This document shows, one piece after another, positions 1 through 7,934 of a DNA stretch of 44,888 nucleotides. A model generated the notes under the pieces. The model was not told where the DNA came from, searched no databases, and saw only the letters and a list, made by a program, of their open reading frames with translations. The stretch spans positions 1-44,888 of the forward strand of contig CAADGU010000187.1 in the NCBI GenBank assembly GCA_900696625.1, written 5' to 3'. Position numbers and translations under genes: made by a program. The stretch comes from an uncultured Chloroflexota bacterium. Lineage in GTDB: Bacteria > Chloroflexota > Anaerolineae > Promineifilales > Promineifilaceae. Position 1 is the first letter of the stretch. Each line of letters starts with the position of its first letter.

Positions 1-35
1 CCCTACACCACCTCCCACACACGAAACCCGTCGTA

Positions 36-101
36 GGGGCGGGACAGGCGGGCTAAAACCTTTGCCAAAAACCAGGGTCTCATCCCCGCCTGTCTCGCCC
101 C
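36..101. repeat. imperfect inverted repeat in intergenic DNA
   Basis: Positions 36-52 (GGGGCGGGACAGGCGGG) pair with 85-101 with one mismatch over 17 bp, leaving a 32-base loop. The GC-rich GGCGAGAC/GGCGGG words recur again around 112-130. The stretch 1-272 lies downstream of the kelch gene and holds no ORF I can support. It may be an intergenic repeat or a long-stem transcription barrier; there is no T-run, so it is not a typical intrinsic terminator. Confidence 0.45.
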
Positions 102-272
102 CTGCCAGGCGCGGGCGAGACGGCGCGGAGACAAGAACACGCGTTTTTACCGATATCTGACCGCGCCGTCCCTACCGAATGCCTGTCGTAAGGACAAGGC
201 AATCAGGCAATACCTGCGCCACGCAGAAAGGCTGTGTCCTCGATTGACCGGGATGTTGTGTGTGGACAGTTC

Positions 273-3200
273 CTAAGGGTGTAACACCACCGGTAAATAG
301 AGTGTATAGAGATGGTCTGTTACCTGGATGGTCACTGTTGCCGTGGCGACGCCGCCCAGCCCATCACTGACGGTGTAGTCAAACGTATCTATGCCGCTAA
401 ATCCTGTGTCCGGGGTATAAACAAATGAGCCATCTGGCTGAAGCTGCAACATCCCATGACCGGGGGCAACGGCCACGGCCGTGACCAGGGTATCCCCTTC
501 CACATCCAGGTCGTTTGCCAGCAAACCGGGCGCAGTGACGGTCAGTACCGTGTTGGCGGCCACGGTGTAACTGTCCGGAACGGCCGTGGGCGCATCATTC
601 ACGCTGTCAATGGTCAGCGTGACCACCGCCACATTGCTCCACAGGCTGCCATCTGTGGCCTGGTAGGTAAAACTGTCCTGCCCGTTGAAGTTTTCGTCCG
701 GTTGGTAAGTGAAGGCGCCATCCTCGTTGAGGGTGAGTGTGCCATGTGTGGTGGTTTCTACCAAAACGGCCGTGAGCGCATCCCCATTCGGATCGTCGTC
801 ATTGCCCAAAACGCCGGGCACACCGATGGACAAGAGCGTGTCTTCATCCACCGTATAACTATCAGCCTGGGCAGTAGGCGCTGCGTTCACTGCCGTGATG
901 GTCAGCCCCACCGCAGCCACATTGCTTAACCTGTCACCATCACTGGCCTGGTACGTGAATGAGTCTGTCCCCACGTAACCGGCATCAGGGGTGTAGGTAA
1001 AAGAACCATCTGCCTGAAGAACAACCGCGCCATGAGCCGGGCTTCCCACCAGAACAGCGGTCAACGGGTCACCTTCTGGATCGGTGTCATTTTCCAGGAC
1101 ACCGGGCGCTGTGACGGTGAGCGTGGTACCTGCTTCCAGAGTATACGTATCGTTGAGAGCCTGGGGGGCATTATTGCCGGAGGTTTCGGCATAATAACGA
1201 CCGCCGGTGTTGGTAAGGCCATTGTCATCCGTTGTGCCGCCCCAGACAATCATTTCATCGCCGGTCCAAACGGCCGTGTGCCATTGACGCGCTTCCGGGG
1301 CATGAACCGTGCTGGTAGCCATCCAGGCATTGGTCTGTGGATTGTACCGCCCGCCATTGGCATCTCCCTGCAGGCAAGACATGTCGGTGCTGGTACAGCC
1401 GCTCCACACGATCATCTCATCACCCGTCCAGACAACCGTATGCCTGGCACGGGCAGCCGGGGCGTTGGCAAGGCTGGTGGCGATCCAGGTGTCGCTTGCA
1501 GGATCATACAAACCGCCTGTATTGGTATTTATCCAGGGAGAGTAATCCTCCGAGCCACCCCAGATGATCATTTGGGCGCCGTCCCATATGGCGGTGTGCA
1601 AGACACGGGCCGAGGGATCATTGGTGGTACTGATCGGTGCCCAGGAGTTGGTTGTGGGATTGTAGCGGGCGCCATTCCCCAGCGTACCAGTCGAACCAGC
1701 CCCCCCCCAAAGGAGCATTTCGCTGCCCGTCCAAACGGCCGTGTGCAAATACCGTCCTGTGGGAGCGCCGCTCGTGGAAACGGCCGTCCAACTATTGGTC
1801 GTCGGATTGTAACGGCCGCCGCCATTACCCCAGGGATTATCAAAGATGCTGCCCCCCCAGACGATCATCTCGGCGCCGGTCCAGACAGCCGAATGATCGC
1901 TGGGGGCTTCGGGCGCACCGGTCGTGTTGGTGTTACTCCAGCTATCGGTCATGGGGTTGTAGCGGCCGCCGTCGCCGGGCAAAGACCAACTCTCCGTGTT
2001 ACCGCCCCAAATGATCATTTCCGTGCCCGTCCAAATGACCGAGTGGCTGGCGCGCGGTGAGGGGGCGTTGGTCACGCTTGTTTCGTCCCAGGTGTTCGTG
2101 ATCGGATCGTAGATGCGGCCGGTATTCAGGCCGGTGGCGGCCGTACCGTCGCCGTAGCCACCCCACACAATCATCTCCGTGCCTGTCCAGATGGCGGTGT
2201 GGTGCTCGCGGAACGAAAATGGGTCATTGGCGCTGATAGGCGTCCAACTGTCGGTCGCCGGGTTGTAGCGCGCGCCATCACGGGCCGAACCATTGCTGCC
2301 CCAGCCACCCCAAACGAGCAGCAATGAACCGGTCCAAAACGCCTGGTGCTCACCCCGGCCGGCCGGGCCATTGGTGGTCGTAATGACCGACCAGGTGTCC
2401 GTGACCGGGTTATAGCGGCCGCCCGCTGCCGGATAGCTGCTGCCATTGTATCCGCCCCACACCAACATTTCGCTGCCGGTCCAAACCGCTTTGTGGTCTG
2501 AACGCGCAGCCGGCGCGCTGGTGTCACTGGTTGGCGTCCAGCTATTGGTGTCCGGGTTGTAACGGCCGCCGCTGTTGTAGAACGTATCACAGAAAGGCAC
2601 ACCGGTGCAGCCACCCCAGGCAACCACTTCCGTGCCAGTCCAAACGAGTGAACTATCGTTACCGGCGGGGGCATTGGTGGTGCTGATAGATTGCCAGGTG
2701 TTGCTCGTTGGATTGTAGCGCCCGCCGGGGCTGGCAGCGGCCGAACCGCTCCATACAATCATCTCGTCGTCCGTCCAGACCAGAGGGGGGAAGATACGTG
2801 GGGTAGGCGCGTTACTCATGGTCACTGGCTGCCAGGAGTTGGTAGCCGGGTTGTAGCGGCCGCCGTCATTAAAAACGATATTGCAATTCTGGTTGCCGTT
2901 GGAATCTTCGGTGCAGCCACCCCAGACAATCATGTCACTGCCAGTCCAGACAGCGCCATGTTTCCGCCGGGGATCGGGCGTACCGACCGTGCTGGTCGGG
3001 GTCCAACTGTCAGTGGCCGGGTTGTAGCGGCCGCCGCCGTTGGTGGTGCAAAACTCATGGGCGCCAGTGCAGCCACCCCAGGTAATCATTTCCGTTCCCG
3101 TCCAGACGGCCGTGAAATCGTTCACACGATGGGGCGCGCCAACAGTGGTCATGGTGTCCCAGGTGTCAGTGGCCGGGTTGTAGCGATAACCCTGGGTGAT

Positions 3201-3878
3201 GCGATTGCCCAGGTAAAGCATTTCCGTCCCGGTCCAAACGCCCTCGCCTAAGGTCTGGCCGGGGATGGCAGGGGTAGATTGCCAGGTGTCGTCCACCCGT
3301 TGCGCCTGGGCGATATCTGGTTGGTGATAAGGGTAGACAGGGGTTTCTATGTTTGGGGAGAAGGCAAGTTTGGTCTGTGCCCACCACTGTGCAAAAGGTG
3401 TTCCCTGGAAACGCTCGTCTTGCGCATACCAATCTTTCATCAGGCGATTAACCAGTGTGGGGCGGGCCAGACACTCGGCGACCAAAGCAGGATCATTGCC
3501 TAGAACTTGCCAGATATGCTGGAGGATTTCCGGCCGCTGCGTCTTAGCCGCCATGCGATCTAACTCTGCTTGAAGCATTTGCCCAGTGATGGGCTGTTCC
3601 CAGAATTCGGTGAGGGCCTGGCTTTTTGCCAGAGTGTCGCTCACTTTGGCTTCGATGGTGGCATAGGGCATGACTTCAGCCAGAGTGGGCTTTGGGCCAG
3701 GATTTTGCGCAGGCCAGAGGCGATACTGCCAATACACTTCTTCGATAGATGTCTGGCAGGCCACTCGATCAGCAACAGTCAAGGGTGGGAGGGATTGAGA
3801 GACGGCCGTAGCCGTTTCGGCTTTGCCAGTAAAACCGAATACCATCACAAATAGCAAAAAAACAAGGAGCGTGCGCAT
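273..3878 (-). CDS. secreted kelch-repeat protein with three cadherin-like domains
   Basis: Predicted extracellular protein of 1201 aa. A hydrophobic signal peptide covers about residues 1-20 and is followed by a helical region of no recognised family (about 30-190). Residues about 205-890 hold 14 kelch-like repeats, each with a core like VWTGTEMIVWGG and then GGRYNPxTxxW. Fourteen would fit two seven-bladed propellers. Residues about 900-1190 hold three tandem cadherin-like (Big_9/VCBS-type) repeats with ND-D-EGD and DGSFTYTP motifs, normally Ca-binding or adhesive. The protein ends in LYLPVVLHP, a tail I associate with exported Chloroflexota proteins. I chose the ATG at 3878 because AAAGG (3888-3892) sits 9 nt upstream; the in-frame ATG at 3887 would touch that site. 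No enzyme motif is visible. Adhesion or a sheath/surface role is inferred. Confidence 0.85.
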   Translation of the reverse strand: MRTLLVFLLFVMVFGFTGKAETATAVSQSLPPLTVADRVACQTSIEEVYWQYRLWPAQNPGPKPTLAEVMPYATIEAKVSDTLAKSQALTEFWEQPITGQMLQAELDRMAAKTQRPEILQHIWQVLGNDPALVAECLARPTLVNRLMKDWYAQDERFQGTPFAQWWAQTKLAFSPNIETPVYPYHQPDIAQAQRVDDTWQSTPAIPGQTLGEGVWTGTEMLYLGNRITQGYRYNPATDTWDTMTTVGAPHRVNDFTAVWTGTEMITWGGCTGAHEFCTTNGGGRYNPATDSWTPTSTVGTPDPRRKHGAVWTGSDMIVWGGCTEDSNGNQNCNIVFNDGGRYNPATNSWQPVTMSNAPTPRIFPPLVWTDDEMIVWSGSAAASPGGRYNPTSNTWQSISTTNAPAGNDSSLVWTGTEVVAWGGCTGVPFCDTFYNSGGRYNPDTNSWTPTSDTSAPAARSDHKAVWTGSEMLVWGGYNGSSYPAAGGRYNPVTDTWSVITTTNGPAGRGEHQAFWTGSLLLVWGGWGSNGSARDGARYNPATDSWTPISANDPFSFREHHTAIWTGTEMIVWGGYGDGTAATGLNTGRIYDPITNTWDETSVTNAPSPRASHSVIWTGTEMIIWGGNTESWSLPGDGGRYNPMTDSWSNTNTTGAPEAPSDHSAVWTGAEMIVWGGSIFDNPWGNGGGRYNPTTNSWTAVSTSGAPTGRYLHTAVWTGSEMLLWGGAGSTGTLGNGARYNPTTNSWAPISTTNDPSARVLHTAIWDGAQMIIWGGSEDYSPWINTNTGGLYDPASDTWIATSLANAPAARARHTVVWTGDEMIVWSGCTSTDMSCLQGDANGGRYNPQTNAWMATSTVHAPEARQWHTAVWTGDEMIVWGGTTDDNGLTNTGGRYYAETSGNNAPQALNDTYTLEAGTTLTVTAPGVLENDTDPEGDPLTAVLVGSPAHGAVVLQADGSFTYTPDAGYVGTDSFTYQASDGDRLSNVAAVGLTITAVNAAPTAQADSYTVDEDTLLSIGVPGVLGNDDDPNGDALTAVLVETTTHGTLTLNEDGAFTYQPDENFNGQDSFTYQATDGSLWSNVAVVTLTIDSVNDAPTAVPDSYTVAANTVLTVTAPGLLANDLDVEGDTLVTAVAVAPGHGMLQLQPDGSFVYTPDTGFSGIDTFDYTVSDGLGGVATATVTIQVTDHLYTLYLPVVLHP

Positions 3879-3894
3879 ATTAATCATCCTTTGT

Positions 3895-3915
3895 CACAAG
3901 GTGTTATATCTTGTG
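3895..3915. promoter_or_regulatory. small inverted repeat upstream of the kelch gene
   Basis: CACAAG (3895-3900) and CTTGTG (3910-3915) form 6-bp arms around a 9-bp AT-rich spacer, just upstream of the kelch-gene start. The size and place suit an operator, but the match is short and could be chance. The rest of 3916-4148 holds no gene that I can support; it separates two divergent transcription units. Confidence 0.2.
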
Positions 3916-4148
3916 GCAATTGTCATGAGGGTTTCTTAGATATAAGTAGCGAAATGTAATTAAAAGGTTATGGAGGAAAACCCTTTTCTGACAATTCTGC
4001 ATTTTCCTTATGTCCGGCGCTTCCTGCTGCAAATGAAACGAGTCGGTGACCGCAATTAACAGCATATTGATCTACTGAGGTTGTCCGCAACGATAATAAT
4101 CACTCGATAGGATGGCAGGTGTCATTTAGTTCAAAACCGCGACTGATG

Positions 4149-4202
4149 GTTTGTAGTAGGCGCATTAGTGCCGTTCACGGTGATGAATCACCTGCTACAA
4201 AC
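4149..4202. repeat. REP-like imperfect palindrome
   Basis: The outer arms GTTTGTAGTAGG (4149-4160) and CCTGCTACAAAC (4191-4202) pair with one mismatch. Inside, GGTGATGAATCACC (4179-4192) makes its own small hairpin, and GGCGCATTAGTGCC (4159-4172) makes a weaker one. This clover-like architecture is typical of REP/MITE-type intergenic elements. It ends 4 bp before the -35 box of the TIR operon, so it may also affect that promoter. No transposase is nearby. Confidence 0.5.
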
Positions 4203-4206
4203 AGGC

Positions 4207-4234
4207 TTGACAAGTTGAGTTTCGTTTGTATAGT
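4207..4234 (+). promoter_or_regulatory. sigma70-type promoter of the TIR-nuclease operon
   Basis: TTGACA (4207-4212), a 16-bp spacer and TATAGT (4229-4234) make a near-consensus housekeeping promoter. The start codon of the TIR gene lies 43 bp beyond the -10 box, behind a strong Shine-Dalgarno AAGGAGG (4261-4267, 10 nt from the ATG). Strong basal expression is inferred. Confidence 0.7.
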
Positions 4235-4277
4235 GGCGGCACAATCGTAATGGCAATTTGAAGGAGGCATCACACAC

Positions 4278-5159
4278 ATGGCAGACAATTACAATTTGTT
4301 TTTCAAAGAACTCAGAGGCAGCTTCAGCGCCGTAGAACTGGACGAACTGTGCCTGGAACTGGGGTACGATGGCGGCGAGGTGTTTACACAGCCGGGCAAC
4401 CTGAGCCGCATGGCGCAGGATTTACAGGGCTACGCCAGGCGACGCGGCCAGGAACAGCAGTTGCTGGCGGCGGTGGCTACCTTGCGCCCCCACCTGGATT
4501 TGAAACCCTATGGATATACCGGTGGCGCCGGCAGCAGTCCCACAGCCAGCAGCGGGGCGAGCCAGGCCGCCGCCATATCTGGCACGGCCGTGTCCACACC
4601 ACCTGCCGAGCGAATGGTTTACATCTCCTATGCCTGGGGTGGGGAGAGCGAGAATTTTGTGAACCAGCTCGACCAGGCATTCCAGGCGAAGGGAATGAAA
4701 CTGGTTCGAGACAAACGGGATCTGGGCTACAAGGGCAGTATCAGAGACTTCATGCGCGAGATTGGCGGCGCCGGGGCCATTGTGGTGGTGATCAACGACA
4801 AGTATTTGAAATCACCCAACTGCATGTTTGAATTGACGGAGATTGCCGACAATAATGATTTTCGGGACCGGGTTTTCCCGGTGGTGATGTCTGACGCCGA
4901 CATTTACCGCCCGGTAAACCGCATCAAGTACGTGCAGCATTGGGAGCAGGAAATTAAGGCGCTGGACGAAGCGATGAAAACGGTGTCCTCGGCCAATTTG
5001 CAGGGTTTTCGGGAGGAGATTGATAGTTACCAGACGATTCGCAATACCATTTCGGAACTGGTCTTTATTTTGAAGGATATGAATACGCTGACGCCGGATA
5101 TGCACCGCGATGGGGATTTTGAGGTGATTTTTAACGAGGTGCAGCGGCGGTTCCAGTGA
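4278..5159 (+). CDS. death-like EAD-TIR domain protein
   Basis: 293-aa cytoplasmic protein. Residues about 1-80 are a small all-helical domain (FKELRGSFSAVELDELCLELG) resembling the effector-associated death-like domains (EAD1 type) that recruit partners in bacterial conflict systems. A Gly/Ser/Ala-rich linker (about 85-110) leads to a TIR domain (about 112-265) starting MVYISYAWG. Glu185 in CMFEL matches the catalytic glutamate of NAD-cleaving TIRs, so NADase activity is plausible. The gene has the best promoter and Shine-Dalgarno site seen in the window, and it is followed 1 bp later by a nuclease gene, so the two are almost surely co-translated. EADs usually pair with a matching EAD on another protein (caspase-like, NTPase or protease); I see none in this window. 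TIR identity is solid, the EAD call moderate, and the defence role is inferred. Confidence 0.85.
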   Translation: MADNYNLFFKELRGSFSAVELDELCLELGYDGGEVFTQPGNLSRMAQDLQGYARRRGQEQQLLAAVATLRPHLDLKPYGYTGGAGSSPTASSGASQAAAISGTAVSTPPAERMVYISYAWGGESENFVNQLDQAFQAKGMKLVRDKRDLGYKGSIRDFMREIGGAGAIVVVINDKYLKSPNCMFELTEIADNNDFRDRVFPVVMSDADIYRPVNRIKYVQHWEQEIKALDEAMKTVSSANLQGFREEIDSYQTIRNTISELVFILKDMNTLTPDMHRDGDFEVIFNEVQRRFQ

Positions 5160-5160
5160 C

Positions 5161-6006
5161 ATGAACGATGCACTTCTTCTCAGCCGCTACAAACTGATCA
5201 CCTTTCTGGCATGTCGCCGCCGGTTTCAACTGCGGTACCTGGCAGAGGCGGCGTGGCCGGCCGCACCGTTGGCGGTGGCTGACGAGGCGCGGTTGGGGCT
5301 GGGGCAGCAGTTTCACCAGTTGGTGCAGCGCCATTTTTTAGGGTTAAAGATTGAACCGGCGACAATTGATGACCGGACGCTGCGGGGATGGTGGCTAACG
5401 TTTGAACGATTCTTGCCGCAATTGCCCCACGGCCGTGCCCTCCCAGAACTCACTCTCACCATTCCCATTGGACAGCATTTGTTACACGGCCGTTTCGACC
5501 TGCTCATTATCGGTGAAACTGACGGCCGTGCCTTTGCCCATCTGTATGACTGGAAAACGGGGCGGCAGCCAGACGAAACGACACTGCGCCATGACTGGCA
5601 AACCAGGCTTTACCTGGCCATGCTGGCCGAGGGTGGGCAGGCATTGTGGGGCGAGGGACAGACGCCCCTGCTGCCAGAGCAGATCAGCCTCACCTATTGG
5701 TACGTGACAGCGCCAACCAAACCACACACGTTTGTTTACAGCCCGGCATGGCACAAGCAGAACTGGACAGAGATCAGGGCGATTGTGGCCCAGATTGAGG
5801 CACAGCCAAACACGGGCGGCGTCTGGCCCCTGACGGAAGACCGGGCACAGTGCCGGGTCTGTGCGTATCAAGCATTGTGTGGGCGGCAGGAGGTGGACAC
5901 GCCTGCACTGAGCGCAACCGAAGTGGCCGTATCGCTTCTGGCAGGTGAGGCGGATGAGGAAACAGATGACCTCCTGGCGCTGCCCCTGGAGCCGGCATTG
6001 CCTTAA
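5161..6006 (+). CDS. RecB/Cas4-like PD-(D/E)XK nuclease with Fe-S cysteines
   Basis: 281 aa. The PD-(D/E)XK core is visible: Asp113 in HGRFDLLI, Asp130-Trp-Lys132 in YDWKTGR, and a QxxxY motif (Gln147, Tyr151). Four cysteines, Cys18 near the N-terminus and Cys231-x2-Cys234-x5-Cys240 near the C-terminus, match the 4Fe-4S cluster layout of Cas4 and AddB nucleases. The expected activity is metal-dependent DNA (exo)nuclease. It lacks helicase or Cas1 fusions, and no cas gene is nearby. The ATG lies 1 bp after the TIR stop codon, giving translational coupling. Three ACGGCCGT palindromes fall within 100 bp around the active-site codons. The role alongside a TIR effector is unknown; a housekeeping repair function remains possible. 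Confidence 0.82.
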   Translation: MNDALLLSRYKLITFLACRRRFQLRYLAEAAWPAAPLAVADEARLGLGQQFHQLVQRHFLGLKIEPATIDDRTLRGWWLTFERFLPQLPHGRALPELTLTIPIGQHLLHGRFDLLIIGETDGRAFAHLYDWKTGRQPDETTLRHDWQTRLYLAMLAEGGQALWGEGQTPLLPEQISLTYWYVTAPTKPHTFVYSPAWHKQNWTEIRAIVAQIEAQPNTGGVWPLTEDRAQCRVCAYQALCGRQEVDTPALSATEVAVSLLAGEADEETDDLLALPLEPALP

Positions 6007-6007
6007 A

Positions 6008-6025
6008 CGGCCACGCACATGGCCG
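6008..6025. other. hairpin just after the nuclease gene
   Basis: CGGCCA (6008-6013) and TGGCCG (6020-6025) form a 6-bp stem with a 6-base loop directly after the nuclease stop codon. A second small stem, TCCGAA/TTCGGA, follows at 6044-6062. Neither has a T-run; they may protect the mRNA 3' end. Confidence 0.35.
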
Positions 6026-6124
6026 AGGCGAAAGATTCCTCACTCCGAAGACTTCGTTCGGAATGACACGTTTCTATTGCCGAATAAAATTCTAAATTTC
6101 TACAAGCCGGTTGGCGATCTCCCC

Positions 6125-6146
6125 AACGCGCTTGAGCGCGTTTTTT
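6125..6146 (+). terminator. intrinsic terminator of the TIR-nuclease operon
   Basis: AACGCGC (6125-6131), loop TTGA, and GCGCGTT (6136-6142) form a 7-bp GC-rich stem running into a T6 tract (6141-6146). It closes the TIR-nuclease unit and shows that the long open frame starting with TTG at 6111 cannot be the true methyltransferase start. Confidence 0.75.
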
Positions 6147-6153
6147 GTATCAG

Positions 6154-6174
6154 CCTGGGGATTCCATCCCCAGG
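6154..6174. other. second perfect hairpin before the methyltransferase
   Basis: CCTGGGGAT (6154-6162), loop TCC and ATCCCCAGG (6166-6174) form a perfect 9-bp stem 17 bp before the proposed GTG start. There is no T-run. It could reinforce the preceding terminator or structure the methyltransferase leader. Confidence 0.5.
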
Positions 6175-6191
6175 TCAATTGGCATACACTC

Positions 6192-7370
6192 GTGACCATA
6201 GACAATCTGCAATTTTTGCTTTCAATTGAAGGAGAACGCTGGCTGAAGGACACGGCCGTCCCTCCCCTCACCCCCCACAACCACCTGCAAATCGCCGCCC
6301 AATTGCGCCAACAGTTGCCACCCGCCCAGGCCCAGGCGGTGCTGGAAACGGTGATACTGCGCCAGCAGGCCGCCGCCAAATTCAGCCGCGCCGGCCAGAT
6401 GTTTTTCACCCGCCCGGCGCTGGAACAGGCCTCCTCCGAAACGATCTCACACTATCGGGCGCAGCGTTTTGCCCGCGCTGGTTATACCCATATTGCCGAT
6501 CTGGGGTGCAGCATTGGCGGCGATGCCCTGGCGCTGGCGGCCGTGGCGCACGTCACCGGCGTAGAATGGGATGCGGTGCGGCTGGCCATGTCCCAGGAAA
6601 ATGTGCGCGTTTATGGGCATGGGGCGCAGTTTCATCCGCTGCAAGCCGACTTGCTGGCATTGACGCCGTTCCTCGTAGACGCCGTTTTTTTTGATCCGGC
6701 GCGGCGGGATGAACACGGCCGTCGTTTCCATTCCGTGTACCAATACCAGCCACCGCTCAGTCTGGTGGGAAGGTGGGGGGCGCACACGGCCGTGAAAGTC
6801 AGCCCGGCCATTGATTACGCCGAAATTCCGCCCGGAACCGAAGCGGAATTCATCTCGTTGGGCGGTGACATGAAAGAGTGCATTTTATGGGCCGGCGATT
6901 TGCGCAGCGGGGTGAACCGCCGGGCGACGCTGCTGCCGGGGGCGCATACGCTGACCGACACAGACTTACCGGCGCAGCCCATACCGGTCACGGCCGTTGG
7001 TGATTATCTATACGAACCGGACAGCGCGGTCATTCGGGCGCATCTGGTAGAGGCTTTGGCATACCAATTGGACGCCAGCAAGATTGATGAGGAGATTGCT
7101 TACCTCACCAGCGATACTCCCCAGGAGACGCCTTTTGCCAGGCGGTATGTGGTGGAGGGGGTACGGCCGTTTCAACTGAAACAACTGCGCCACCTCCTGC
7201 ACCAACAACAAATCGGCAGCGTCACCATCAAAAAGCGCGGTTCACCACTAGAGCCGGAACAGCTCAAGCGGCGGTTGCGGCTAACCGGGCCACCAGAGAA
7301 CCATCGTATTCTGTTTCTGACCCATATTCGGGGGGAGCCGTCAGTGATTATAGGGTGGGAGGACAAGTAA
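6192..7370 (+). CDS. class I SAM methyltransferase, THUMP-like C-terminus
   Basis: 392 aa from a GTG start. A helical N-terminal region precedes a Rossmann methyltransferase fold: motif I IADLGCSIGGDALALA and motif IV VDAVFFDPAR are clear. The C-terminal part (KQLRHLLHQQQIGSVTIKKRG onward) fits the THUMP-like domain family found on uncharacterised bacterial methyltransferases. An RNA substrate is therefore likely, but none is established. The GTG at 6192 was chosen because the family typically begins a few residues before a LQFLLSxEG-like segment and because a terminator and a hairpin lie upstream. No convincing Shine-Dalgarno site precedes it. It is probably transcribed apart from the TIR pair and ends inside a bidirectional terminator. 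Five ACGGCCGT octamers fall in this gene. Confidence 0.8.
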   Translation: MTIDNLQFLLSIEGERWLKDTAVPPLTPHNHLQIAAQLRQQLPPAQAQAVLETVILRQQAAAKFSRAGQMFFTRPALEQASSETISHYRAQRFARAGYTHIADLGCSIGGDALALAAVAHVTGVEWDAVRLAMSQENVRVYGHGAQFHPLQADLLALTPFLVDAVFFDPARRDEHGRRFHSVYQYQPPLSLVGRWGAHTAVKVSPAIDYAEIPPGTEAEFISLGGDMKECILWAGDLRSGVNRRATLLPGAHTLTDTDLPAQPIPVTAVGDYLYEPDSAVIRAHLVEALAYQLDASKIDEEIAYLTSDTPQETPFARRYVVEGVRPFQLKQLRHLLHQQQIGSVTIKKRGSPLEPEQLKRRLRLTGPPENHRILFLTHIRGEPSVIIGWEDK

Positions 7371-7403
7371 AAAGACCTGGTTATTGACATAACCAGGTCT
7401 TTT
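7370..7403. terminator. bidirectional terminator between convergent genes
   Basis: AAAAGACCTGGTTAT (7370-7384), loop TGAC, and its exact complement (7389-7403) form a perfect 15-bp stem. It has A-rich and T-rich flanks on both sides, so it can stop the plus-strand methyltransferase transcript and the minus-strand receiver transcript. Confidence 0.85.
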
Positions 7404-7407
7404 GAGC

Positions 7408-7791
7408 CTATTGGCTGTTGTTCAAATGCGTACGCAACACCTCGCGCAATTTACGAATATCCAACGGTTTGGGCAAATAATCATCACAACCGGCATCCAG
7501 GCATCGTTCTCGATCCCCCACCAACACCTGCGCCGTTGTGGCAATGAGCGGCACGTGGCTCAACCGGGCATCAGACTTAAACTCCCGCGCCAGTTCCAAA
7601 CCGGATACACCGGGCAGGTTGATGTCTAGCAAAATAATATCAGGCACCGTATCTTTCAGGAGATCACGGGCCGCATATCCATCGGCCGCCTGAACCAAAT
7701 CATGCCCTTCCGCTTCCACAATGCGTGAAACCAACAGCATATTGACCGAGTTGTCTTCAACGCACAATACTTTTTTTCGTGTTTCAGCCAT
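7408..7791 (-). CDS. stand-alone response-regulator receiver
   Basis: 127-aa CheY-like receiver with no output domain. Visible acidic pocket: Glu12-Asp13; phospho-acceptor Asp56 in DIILLDINLPG; Thr85 and Lys108 (YLPKP) complete the switch. The ATG at 7791 has AGAGG 4 nt upstream; the longer open frame from 7833 has no such site. It is the last gene of the sensor locus, separated from the histidine kinase by 143 bp containing a terminator-like hairpin, so it may have its own promoter. It is the natural phosphoryl acceptor of the single kinase next door, but lacking an output domain it must act by protein contact or pass the phosphate on. Confidence 0.9.
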   Translation of the reverse strand: MAETRKKVLCVEDNSVNMLLVSRIVEAEGHDLVQAADGYAARDLLKDTVPDIILLDINLPGVSGLELAREFKSDARLSHVPLIATTAQVLVGDRERCLDAGCDDYLPKPLDIRKLREVLRTHLNNSQ

Positions 7792-7902
7792 AATTCCTCT
7801 TAAACATTTTTCTACAGTGTGAGCAATTTTCAAAGTTACTACTCAACCCGGCAATTGTAACAACAATATCGTCAAATTTCAGGTACAAAATAACACAACC
7901 AC

Positions 7903-7932
7903 AGAAACCGGGTTTACCAAAACCCGGTTTCT
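7903..7932 (-). terminator. terminator-like hairpin after the histidine kinase
   Basis: AGAAACCGGGTT (7903-7914) and AACCCGGTTTCT (7921-7932) form a perfect 12-bp stem with a 6-base loop, 2 bp beyond the kinase stop codon. On the minus strand it is followed by a T/G-rich but interrupted tract. Partial termination would lower read-through into the receiver gene. Confidence 0.55.
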
Positions 7933-7934
7933 TG

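Noticed and set aside
1032-2060. 342-codon open frame on the plus strand opposite the kelch repeats, and similar long frames nearby
   Set aside because: It is the antisense shadow of a repetitive GC-rich gene. It has Gly/Arg/Pro-rich low-complexity translation, no Shine-Dalgarno site and no recognisable domain.
5161-6006. Cas4 of a CRISPR adaptation module
   Set aside because: Motifs and cysteines fit the Cas4/AddB superfamily, but no cas1, cas2 or array is in the window, and the partner is a TIR gene. I keep only the superfamily call.
6111-6191. Methyltransferase start at TTG 6111
   Set aside because: A terminator with a T-run (6125-6146) and a perfect hairpin lie downstream of that start, and the family begins near the GTG at 6192.
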